A stretch of DNA of 51,388 nucleotides from RGIG1918 sp964570895. Lineage in GTDB: Bacteria > Cyanobacteriota > Vampirovibrionia > Gastranaerophilales > Gastranaerophilaceae. The translations under genes were made by a program, and so were the position numbers. Where the stretch lies: positions 1 through 51,388 of the forward strand of contig CAZMZD010000009.1 in assembly GCA_964570895.1 (NCBI GenBank), given 5' to 3'. The notes beneath the pieces were generated by a model. The model saw only the letters and a list, made by a program, of their open reading frames with translations. It did no database searches and had not been told where the DNA came from. Position 1 is the stretch's first letter. The number at the start of each line of letters is the position of its first letter. This document shows positions 22,456 through 29,711 of the stretch, in pieces.

Positions 22456-22573
22456 GTTTATTGTCTCCTTATGAGTTTTTATGGGGAAAATTCTGTATTA
22501 TTAGTTTAAAACTTTTACTCTCTAAATAAATGGTGTAAATAGAGGATATATTTTAATTTTTTTTAGAAAAATA

Positions 22574-22582
22574 TGATATAAT
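22574..22582 (+). promoter_or_regulatory. Extended -10 promoter
   Basis: TGATATAAT, a perfect extended -10 (TGnTATAAT), with no clear -35. It lies 27 bases before the diguanylate-cyclase-like gene, which has its own ribosome site, so this transcript is led normally. Confidence 0.6.
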
Positions 22583-22609
22583 GACAGAGTCTTTATAAAG
22601 GAGTATATT

Positions 22610-23485
22610 ATGAATATTATTATTTACGCACAAAATGGCAAAAGTGCTTTGGCAGACGCTATTTCAACAGTTGAAGATTTTGATGTCAGAGTTTTTGCGG
22701 ATGATAATATTTTAGGATATAAAGAGTTTAATCCGGCAGTTGTTGTTTTGGACACAACTTTAGATAAAATTAAACAAGTGACTGAAGTGACAAAATTTGA
22801 AACTTCGCTTCTTTGCGTTGTAGATGAAATTCCATCCGGTATGACAATCAGAGCGGAAGCTTACGACTTTATCAAAAGACCTGTTAACCATGAAGAATTT
22901 GCAGTCCGCATAAAGGCAATGTCAAAAATTATTCGTTACAGAAATTTCGCGAAGAAAATTTCAATGACTGACGAGCTTACAGGGTTATACAACAGAAAAT
23001 ATCTTCACCACAGGCTAGAAAGTGAAATTTCTCGTTCAAGAAGGTATGGCGGCGCAGTATCTTGTATTTTGTTCGATATCGACTATTTTAAAACCGTAAA
23101 TGATTTGTATGGTTATGATTGGGGCGATGTTTTGCTTAAAAAAATTGCGCAAATGCTTGAAGGTTTAATAAGAAAAGAAGACGTGCTTACTCGCTATGGC
23201 GATGAAGAATTTATGCTTCTTTTGCCAAACACTGATGAAAAAAATGCATTTATTTTTGCTGAAAGATTTAGAAAAGATATTGAAAAAATGGAATTCATCC
23301 CAGCAAACGAAGAAGAAGCGCACCCCGTCACAATTTCAGGCGGAATTAGCGCATATCCTTATTTAGACAATATGGAAGAAGACGCAAATTCTATCATAAG
23401 ATATGCTGAACACGCGCTCTATAATGCTAAACAAAAAGGCAAAAATCAAATCGTGCAATTTTCTAAAATGAACTTGGATTACTAA
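22610..23485 (+). CDS. GGDEF-domain protein with receiver-like N-terminus
   Basis: 291 residues. Residues 1-105 look like a response-regulator receiver that lacks the acidic pocket in standard form (VVVLDTT has Asp48, and YDFIKRP carries the usual Lys). Residues ~118-288 form a GGDEF domain: DELTGLYNRKYL, FDIDYFKTVNDLYGYDWGD and an I-site RKED (188-191) five residues before the signature. The signature itself is GDEEF (197-201) instead of GG(D/E)EF, so the second Gly is Asp and cyclase activity is doubtful. AAGGAG precedes ATG. The stop codon overlaps the hisF start (TAATG). Confidence 0.9.
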   Translation: MNIIIYAQNGKSALADAISTVEDFDVRVFADDNILGYKEFNPAVVVLDTTLDKIKQVTEVTKFETSLLCVVDEIPSGMTIRAEAYDFIKRPVNHEEFAVRIKAMSKIIRYRNFAKKISMTDELTGLYNRKYLHHRLESEISRSRRYGGAVSCILFDIDYFKTVNDLYGYDWGDVLLKKIAQMLEGLIRKEDVLTRYGDEEFMLLLPNTDEKNAFIFAERFRKDIEKMEFIPANEEEAHPVTISGGISAYPYLDNMEEDANSIIRYAEHALYNAKQKGKNQIVQFSKMNLDY

Positions 23486-24240
23486 TGATAACAAAAAGAA
23501 TTATACCTTGCCTTGATGTTAAAGATGGCGTTTGCGTTAAAGGGGTTAATTTTTTGAATCTTAAACACGCAGGCGACGCGGTTGAACTTGCTGAAAAATA
23601 TTCCGAACAAGGGGCGGATGAGCTCGTTTTCCTTGATATTACAGCAACAATTGATAAGCGCAAAACGCTCGTTGAGCTTGTTGATAAAATTGCTCAAAAG
23701 ATACATATCCCGTTCACTGTTGGTGGTGGAATTAAAACTGTAGACGATATTAAGGCAATTTTGGCTTCCGGTGCGGATAAAATTTCAATCAACTCTGAGG
23801 CTGTGAAAAATCCAGATTTAATTAAAGAAGCGAGTTCTTATTTTGGTTCACAGTGCATTGTTGTGGCAATTGACGCTAAATATATTGATGGCGAATATTT
23901 TGTTTTTATAAATGCAGGCAAAACAAACACGGGTTTAAAACTTGCAGATTGGGCAAAACGCGTTGAAGAGCTTGGTGCCGGCGAAATTTTGCTTACTTCA
24001 ATGGATAAAGACGGCACGAACTCCGGTTTTGATATTGAGATGAATAAACTTGTTGCAGATATTGTCAAAATCCCTGTTATAGCTTCAGGTGGCGCAGGGG
24101 CGGATTATAAACACTTTGTTGACGTGTTTGAAAAAACAAATGTTTCAGCGGCGCTTGCGGCTTCAATTTTTCATTACAATACTTTGTCTATTGCAAGGCT
24201 TAAAGAAGAATTGAAAAAGTCCGGAATTTCTGTTCGATAA
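23485..24240 (+). CDS. hisF: Imidazole glycerol phosphate synthase cyclase subunit
   Basis: 251 residues, standard length. Catalytic Asp11 (IIPCLDVKDG) and Asp130 (VVAIDAK) are present, together with TVGGGIKTVDDI, SINSEAVKNP and IASGGAG. With HisH it makes IGP and AICAR in histidine synthesis. Here it stands alone, without hisH or other his genes, and shares one base with the stop codon of the GGDEF gene, so it depends on that transcript. Confidence 0.97.
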   Translation: MITKRIIPCLDVKDGVCVKGVNFLNLKHAGDAVELAEKYSEQGADELVFLDITATIDKRKTLVELVDKIAQKIHIPFTVGGGIKTVDDIKAILASGADKISINSEAVKNPDLIKEASSYFGSQCIVVAIDAKYIDGEYFVFINAGKTNTGLKLADWAKRVEELGAGEILLTSMDKDGTNSGFDIEMNKLVADIVKIPVIASGGAGADYKHFVDVFEKTNVSAALAASIFHYNTLSIARLKEELKKSGISVR

Positions 24241-24252
24241 AGCTTAAAAGGC

Positions 24253-24281
24253 TTGCAATATGGGCGAGATATGGCTATAAT
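24253..24281 (+). promoter_or_regulatory. Promoter of the response-regulator pair, leaderless
   Basis: TTGCAA (24253-24258), 17 bases, TATAAT (24276-24281), then TTTTTT and the ATG. Near-consensus in both boxes and with exactly six bases between -10 and start codon. No ribosome site is present. Confidence 0.7.
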
Positions 24282-24287
24282 TTTTTT

Positions 24288-24938
24288 ATGGAAAAAATTA
24301 ACGTACTTATAGTTGAAGACCACGCGCTCACGCGTTTTGCCCTTAAAACTTCCCTTCGGGACCAAGATTTTATTGGCGAAATTTTTGAGGCACAAGACGC
24401 TTCAATCGGGTATGATATTTTAAATAACCATAAAATTCACATAGTTCTAATGGATTTAGGGCTCCCCGGAATTAATGGTGTTCGCGCAACTCAAGAAATT
24501 AAAAAAATCCACAAAGACATAAGGGTTATAATTATCACATCGCATAGCGAAAAAGTTGAAGTTGCAAAATGTTTAGAAGCCGGAATTAGTGCATATTGTT
24601 CTAAAGACATAAAACCTGAAAAGTTAATTGAATTAATTAAAGATGTGCGCGATGGCTCTATGTGGTTTGACCCTGTTGTATCTGAATATGTGCAACAAGC
24701 AATGCGCGCGTGCAATGGCGGAAAAGATTTAAAAGTTAACAAAAACATATATAATTTGACTGCAAAAGAAAAGAAAGTTCTTGAGCTTATCAAAGAAGGC
24801 AATTCCAACAATGAAATTTCGAAAAAATTAAATATAAAAGTGAACACAACAAAAGTTCACGTATGTTCAATTCTTCAAAAATTGGGCGTGGAAGACAGAA
24901 CTCAAGCGGCAATTAAAGCGATAAACGATAATATTTAA
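24288..24938 (+). CDS. Response regulator, NarL/FixJ family
   Basis: 216 residues. Receiver domain 1-125 with phospho-acceptor Asp56 (VLMDLGLPG), the acid pair Glu10-Asp11 and SKDIKPEKL as the Lys region. LuxR-type helix-turn-helix ~150-212 (LTAKEKKVLELIKEGNSNNEI, then KVHVCSILQKLGVEDRTQA). No kinase is adjacent. Its gene is followed, eight bases on, by a second regulator of the same type. Confidence 0.93.
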   Translation: MEKINVLIVEDHALTRFALKTSLRDQDFIGEIFEAQDASIGYDILNNHKIHIVLMDLGLPGINGVRATQEIKKIHKDIRVIIITSHSEKVEVAKCLEAGISAYCSKDIKPEKLIELIKDVRDGSMWFDPVVSEYVQQAMRACNGGKDLKVNKNIYNLTAKEKKVLELIKEGNSNNEISKKLNIKVNTTKVHVCSILQKLGVEDRTQAAIKAINDNI

Positions 24939-24946
24939 GGTGAAAA

Positions 24947-25573
24947 ATGAGCGGTTTAGGTAATATTTTAATAGTTGATGATAATGCAAAACTTTTGGCT
25001 GATGCGCTTCCGATGTATGGCTATGAAGTTCGCGTTGCAGATAATGGCAAAGACGCAATTAAAACGCTTGCAAAATCTGATATTCAATTTGATATTATTT
25101 TACTTGATGTTGTTATGCCGATTATGGATGGTTGGGAAACTTTAAAACTCATCAGAAGCCAAGAAAAATATAACAAAATTCCAATCATTATGTTAACATC
25201 GGTTGATGAAGTTCAAAAACAAATTTCCGGTTTAAAATTTGGCGCCGATGACTATATCGTTAAACCTTTTGTTTTACCTAATCTTTTGGCTAGAATTGAA
25301 GCTTGCTTAAGGCGCACAAAATGGGGCATAGAAAGCGCAAAAGAGCCAAAAGCTCCAAGCAAAGTTTCGCTTGAAATGTCTAATTCGCTCACAAATAAAG
25401 AAACAGAAATTTTAAAATTGCTTGTAAAAGGCGCAACAAACGCTGATATTTCTGATAAACTATTCATAAAAGAAGTGACGGTGAAATCTCACTTGAATAA
25501 TATTTATAAAAAATTAAATGTCGAAAACAGGGTGCAAGCGATACTCCTTGCGCAACAAATAGGTATATTATAA
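24947..25573 (+). CDS. Response regulator with LuxR-type DNA-binding domain
   Basis: 208 residues. Receiver 1-122 with Asp54 (ILLDVVMPIMDGWETL) and the OmpR-like Lys segment DDYIVKPF. LuxR helix-turn-helix ~145-205 (LTNKETEILKLLVKGATNADI, VKSHLNNIYKKLNVENRVQA). It has ribosome site AAGGTG and is co-transcribed with the regulator before it. The pair has different receiver types, so they probably answer to different kinases. Confidence 0.93.
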   Translation: MSGLGNILIVDDNAKLLADALPMYGYEVRVADNGKDAIKTLAKSDIQFDIILLDVVMPIMDGWETLKLIRSQEKYNKIPIIMLTSVDEVQKQISGLKFGADDYIVKPFVLPNLLARIEACLRRTKWGIESAKEPKAPSKVSLEMSNSLTNKETEILKLLVKGATNADISDKLFIKEVTVKSHLNNIYKKLNVENRVQAILLAQQIGIL

Positions 25574-25583
25574 GGAAAAAAAT

Positions 25584-26117
25584 ATGGCTAAATACTCAAA
25601 AGACGAACTTTTTAAATTATTATTAACAAACATTCCCGAGTTTAACAAAATTAAAAGCTCGCAAGGAAGCCTTGATTTATCTGAACTCGAGCTTGGTGAA
25701 GTTGAAATTTCACATGCAGATTTTTCTTCTTGCGATTTAACAGGTTCTGATTTTTCGCAAAGCACTTTAACTGAGGTTAATTTTAGTGAAGCGGATTTAT
25801 CCGGCGTGAATTTTTCAAGAGTGAATTTCACGGAATGCGACTTCACTTTTGCAAATTTAACAGGCGCAGATTTGAGTTATTCAATAGTTAATTATTGCAA
25901 TTTTTCTGAAGCTGATATGACAGGCGCGCAATTAATTGAAGCAGACCTTACGGACAGCGATTTTTCAAATTGCGAAACTTTGAATGCGACAAGATTTGAT
26001 GATGGCACTGTTTGGCCTGAAAACGACAAATTGCCTGATGAATTTGACACAACATACGCAAAAGATTTGTCATCGCTAGATGATGAAGACGACAATCAAT
26101 CTTCATTCGATTATTAG
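25584..26117 (+). CDS. Pentapeptide-repeat protein
   Basis: 177 residues. From ~28 to ~140 the protein is a run of A(D/N)LxX-type pentapeptides (for example ADFSS, CDLTG, SDFSQ, ADLSG, VNFSR, ANLTG), which fold as a right-handed square beta-helix. The C-terminal ~40 residues are acidic. It follows the response regulators by 10 bases. Members include topoisomerase-protecting proteins and simple structural proteins; nothing here points to one role. Confidence 0.85.
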   Translation: MAKYSKDELFKLLLTNIPEFNKIKSSQGSLDLSELELGEVEISHADFSSCDLTGSDFSQSTLTEVNFSEADLSGVNFSRVNFTECDFTFANLTGADLSYSIVNYCNFSEADMTGAQLIEADLTDSDFSNCETLNATRFDDGTVWPENDKLPDEFDTTYAKDLSSLDDEDDNQSSFDY

Positions 26118-26141
26118 TCTTGCTTGTGTTATAAAATTATT

Positions 26142-27002
26142 ATGAAGAGGTTTTTTGCGACATTTTTAATAAGTGCTTTGACTTTGCCTGTGTTTGCATT
26201 TGAGGGCGAGGTAACGTTAGGTGATAATGTTCAAAAACACGAGATAATTTATTCGAAAAAACCTCAAAAAATTTCAGGCAGTCTTTTTATTGACAATGCT
26301 GAAGAAGCTCAAATGATAATTAATAAACAGCAAGAATCTGATGTCAAAGATTTAGAAAAACTTTGGGCGGCGACTGCTGAAAAAAATCAAATTATCAAAT
26401 TTTCTCTTCAAAAATTGGCGATTCCTGAAGAACAAAGGCGCATTCATTCTTCTTTGATGGCAAAAAGCCTCTCTGCGCTTATATCTGGCGCTTCCATGCT
26501 TCCTTCTTTTATGGGTTCAAGTTACGCGGTTCAATCTGCTTCTTATGCTAGCGCAAGGCTCGCAAACAATTTGATAAATCGCGAAAATTATAACAAGCTG
26601 AAAGACTCTCCGCTTACAGATACCGAGATGATAGAACTTGCAACACTTATCGAAGATTTGCAAGATAATATCGTAAACAGTTATTATGGCTATAAAGGGA
26701 GCCTCCTTCGTTTAAAAGAAATTAGAAGCCAAATGTTACTATATAACAAAAATTATAACACTGCACTTGATATGAATGACACGCTTGAAATTGCTGTTGC
26801 CTCGGCGCTTTGGGATAATGTGAAAATAAAAGAAGCGGCTGAAATTGAAAATGTTAAAAAATACCAAGCTTTACTTGAAAGATATGCGGGGCAAAAAGCT
26901 GTGAACGAGCTTGAGCTTGTGCAATATAATCTCGATATGGCAGGGGTCGATGTTAAGGATTTAAAAACCAAAGTAAAAAATATTAACGAGGTGCAAAAAT
27001 GA
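26142..27002 (+). CDS. Secreted helical protein, paralogue 1
   Basis: 286 residues from the ATG at 26142. The upstream start at 26124 lacks a ribosome site, and an extended -10 (TGTTATAAA) ends six bases before 26142. Signal peptide MKRFFATFLISALTLPVFA. The rest is mostly helical: LEKLWAATAEKNQIIKFSLQKL, a hydrophobic Ala/Ser stretch (~112-140), IEDLQDNIVNSYYGYKGSLL and a long C-terminal coiled coil. The helix pattern is reminiscent of TolC-type outer-membrane factors but lacks their motifs. It overlaps its paralogue by four bases. Confidence 0.7.
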   Translation: MKRFFATFLISALTLPVFAFEGEVTLGDNVQKHEIIYSKKPQKISGSLFIDNAEEAQMIINKQQESDVKDLEKLWAATAEKNQIIKFSLQKLAIPEEQRRIHSSLMAKSLSALISGASMLPSFMGSSYAVQSASYASARLANNLINRENYNKLKDSPLTDTEMIELATLIEDLQDNIVNSYYGYKGSLLRLKEIRSQMLLYNKNYNTALDMNDTLEIAVASALWDNVKIKEAAEIENVKKYQALLERYAGQKAVNELELVQYNLDMAGVDVKDLKTKVKNINEVQK

Positions 27003-27856
27003 GAAAGTTTTTTGCGAGCTTGTCCTTAATGTTTTTTATAATTGGTTTGAGTGTGCCTTCATACGCCCTTGAGCTTGATTATCCGATGTCGCCTGAAAAT
27101 AGGATGGGTTTAACAGACGCTCCTGAAGCGCCAATTGAGCATGTTGCAAAAACAGTGCAAGAAGTGAAAGCCGTGACGGATAAAAAAATAGATAACTCTT
27201 TAACTTACGCAGATTTGAGCTTGAAAAAAATTGCAGATGATATTTTGTATGATTTAGAACTCGAAGAAAATCAAATGCTTTCCGACCTTGAAACTTTGTG
27301 GATGGGGGTCGCAATAAAAAGTGAAACTGTGAGATATGCGATTTACAAACTCTCTAACCCTGACGAAAACAAGCCGAATGAAACTATGCTTAAAAAAATA
27401 ATTAAGCCGATTGCAAGTTTTTCGACTATTGCGGGAACTGCGCTTAGCTCCAACCCTTTTGTTGCGACGGGTGCTATGGCGGGCGGAAGTTTGATTGGGG
27501 CGCTTTCGCAAAATCCTAATGACATAAATTACAAATTTACAAAAGTGACAGATACAGCAATGGTTTTGCTTGTTCGAAAAATTGATACATTGCAAGAAAA
27601 TTTGCTCATTTCTTATTTTGACTATAAGAAAAAAGAAAAAATTTATAATATGCAGCTTGAGAATTTAAAAAAAAGAGAGCAGATTTTTGAAGCTTCAAAA
27701 AATGCACCGCGAGAAGAGCAAATTATTGCCGATGTTTATTTGAGAAATGCTCAAAATGATTTAAATTCCGCCAAAACAGAGCTTTGGAGCGCAAGACAAG
27801 TGCTTGTGCAAATGGCAGGCGAAGAAGCTTTTAATTCGATTTGCAACAAGAAATAG
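26999..27856 (+). CDS. Secreted helical protein, paralogue 2
   Basis: 285 residues, signal peptide to about residue 23 (FFIIGLSVPSYALE). It aligns with paralogue 1 along its length: LETLWMGVAIKSETVRYAIYKL, a Gly/Ala-rich hydrophobic middle (ATGAMAGGSLIGALS), IDTLQENLLISYFDYKKKEKI and a C-terminal coiled coil. GAGGTG precedes ATG, and the ATGA overlap couples the two. An obligate pair is likely, perhaps forming a periplasmic or outer-membrane complex. Function unknown. Confidence 0.7.
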   Translation: MRKFFASLSLMFFIIGLSVPSYALELDYPMSPENRMGLTDAPEAPIEHVAKTVQEVKAVTDKKIDNSLTYADLSLKKIADDILYDLELEENQMLSDLETLWMGVAIKSETVRYAIYKLSNPDENKPNETMLKKIIKPIASFSTIAGTALSSNPFVATGAMAGGSLIGALSQNPNDINYKFTKVTDTAMVLLVRKIDTLQENLLISYFDYKKKEKIYNMQLENLKKREQIFEASKNAPREEQIIADVYLRNAQNDLNSAKTELWSARQVLVQMAGEEAFNSICNKK

Positions 27857-27862
27857 TATCAT

Positions 27863-27962
27863 AAAAACCGCGCCAAAAGCTGCAAAATCGTAAAATTGCA
27901 AAGCTGTGGCAAAAGTCACAAAACCATAAAAAGCCGCAAAATCACAAAGTAATAGCCGCAAA
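27863..27962. other. A-tract-rich convergent spacer
   Basis: Ten runs of three to five A's occur about every 8-11 bases in this 100-base gap, between two convergent genes. Such phasing can bend DNA. No hairpin terminator for either gene is obvious here, and no gene is seen. Confidence 0.4.
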
Positions 27963-27965
27963 GCG

Positions 27966-29342
27966 CTATATTAAATATCTTTTCAAGCTTTCTTTGTCAA
28001 AAATTTCAATGCTGTCTTTGTTGTGTATGAAAATTAAAGTGTTAATAACAGATTTGAAAAGAGAAAATTCAGGGTGCGAAAATTTAGTTCTCAAATCTTC
28101 AATATTTTCTGCGTAAAACTCTGTGATGACGGTTTTTTCTTTGAGCGCAAGAGAAGTGAAATAGTCAAAACCTTCTTTTGTTGAAATGCCTTCAAAATAA
28201 ATTATATTTGGCGATTGAAACTCAATGAAGCGCATTGCTTTGTCGAGGTTGAAGCCAATATTTTCACTCAATTCGCATTGAAAAATGTTTGGAATTTTGT
28301 ATTTTGCGATAGATTCAAGCGTCATGACCGTTTTGTTTTCAGGAATTAAATCGGTTAACATTGAATAAATCAAGTGTGTTTTGCCGCTTAAAGAGCCTCC
28401 GCAAACAAGAACTATGCCGGATTTGTTTAATTGTTCTTTTATGTAGTTTGCTTTTTCAGGCTCAAAAATCGAGCTGATATTTCTTGGCGGGTGATAAATT
28501 TTAAGCGCAATTCTCTCGCCCATAATGGTTGGAAAGGCGGAAACGCTCGCCGTCAAGGTTTTGTTATCTACGTTGAAATTTAATTTTCCAAGTTGCGGAA
28601 TTTCGTTTACCGTTGGGTCCAACCCTGAAATTGTTTTTAGCTTCGTGATAAAAGAATTTGCAAGGAGGTTAGGAATTGCCCCGATATCTTGAAAATCGTA
28701 TCCGACTTTAACCTTTACCGCTAAATTTTCTTCATTTTGTTCAAAATAAAGTTCGTGAACAGATTTAACAATGGCGGTTTTTAAAATCGCCCTTAAAATA
28801 TTTTGTATATTTTCTTCACTCAAGTCGTTGGCGTGCAGTTCTTCTCGCCAATCGTAGTTTGTGTCGTCCGCAAAATCAATGTCTTTAACTTTGCTTGAAG
28901 TTTCATAATATTCATTGATTTTTCTTAAAATCCCGCTTTCGCTTGTGATAACAGGTTCTATAACTTTTTGAGTTCTCTCGATAATGTTTTCAATTGCAAA
29001 CAAGTCGAGAGGGTCGCTCATAGCGACTGTGAGTGTGTCTTCAATTTCAAACAAAGGAAGAATTTTGTATGCAAGAGCCTCTTTGAAACTGATAAAATCT
29101 AAACATCTTTTGTCTATTTCGTAGCCATCGAGGTCAACGTAAGGAATATGAAGCTTGTCTTCTAAAAACTTTAAAAGAGTTTCTTCGCTCATAAGCCCTG
29201 AATTTATAAGCGCTTGCCCGATGTTTATATTTTGCGCATAAGCAAGCTCTTGAGCATGCTCAATATCTTCAAAACTCACATATTTATCTCGAACTAAGTC
29301 ATACTTTAGTTTTTCGATTGTTTTGTTGCTTACAAAATCCAA
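27966..29342 (-). CDS. Divergent GspE/PilB-like ATPase
   Basis: 458 residues, shorter than the usual ~560. Residues ~15-145 form the MshEN-type N-terminal domain (GQALINSGLMSEETLLKFL, IPYVDLD, LPLFEIEDTLTVAMSDP). The C-terminal ATPase keeps the overall scaffold and Walker A (GGSLSGKT, 315-322). The Asp box is TLESIAKY and the Walker B region is IIYFEGISTKE, so only Glu384 of the usual GEIRD remains. The arginine and His-box residues and the zinc Cys motif are not seen. It may bind ATP but hardly act as a normal secretion motor. It lies in one operon with a histidine kinase and a CheY-like protein, which suggests a regulatory role. Confidence 0.75.
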   Translation of the reverse strand: MDFVSNKTIEKLKYDLVRDKYVSFEDIEHAQELAYAQNINIGQALINSGLMSEETLLKFLEDKLHIPYVDLDGYEIDKRCLDFISFKEALAYKILPLFEIEDTLTVAMSDPLDLFAIENIIERTQKVIEPVITSESGILRKINEYYETSSKVKDIDFADDTNYDWREELHANDLSEENIQNILRAILKTAIVKSVHELYFEQNEENLAVKVKVGYDFQDIGAIPNLLANSFITKLKTISGLDPTVNEIPQLGKLNFNVDNKTLTASVSAFPTIMGERIALKIYHPPRNISSIFEPEKANYIKEQLNKSGIVLVCGGSLSGKTHLIYSMLTDLIPENKTVMTLESIAKYKIPNIFQCELSENIGFNLDKAMRFIEFQSPNIIYFEGISTKEGFDYFTSLALKEKTVITEFYAENIEDLRTKFSHPEFSLFKSVINTLIFIHNKDSIEIFDKESLKRYLI

Positions 29343-29711
29343 TTAAACCGCCTTTAAATGTTGTTCTATTTTTTCAAACACTGTTGAAAACTCAAATGGT
29401 TTTGTGATGTATTCATCGGCACCGGTTTCTTCGCCAATTGCCTTGTCTTGTTCTTGCCCGCGTGCGGTAATCATAATAATTGGAATTTTTTTGTATCTTG
29501 TGTCAAATTTCAAAAGCCTGCAAATTTTGTAGCCATTGATTTTTGGCATCATAACATCAAGAATAATAAGGTCCGGAGCTTCTTCTTTTGCAAGCCTCAA
29601 GCCCTCTTCTCCGTCGTATGCCCAAATGCATTCATACCCTTTTTGTTTAAGCATGAATACCATAGTTTCAACAATATCTTGCTCATCGTCTACAATTAAA
29701 ATTTTAGCCAA
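29343..29711 (-). CDS. Single-domain CheY-like response regulator
   Basis: 122 residues, receiver only: DDE at 8-10, phospho-acceptor Asp52 (LIILDVMMPKINGY), Thr in MITARG and Lys in DEYITKPF. No output domain. It overlaps the upstream kinase by eight bases, and the GspE-like gene starts on the base after its stop codon, so the three genes form one translational unit. The kinase is its obvious partner. Confidence 0.95.
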   Translation of the reverse strand: MAKILIVDDEQDIVETMVFMLKQKGYECIWAYDGEEGLRLAKEEAPDLIILDVMMPKINGYKICRLLKFDTRYKKIPIIMITARGQEQDKAIGEETGADEYITKPFEFSTVFEKIEQHLKAV

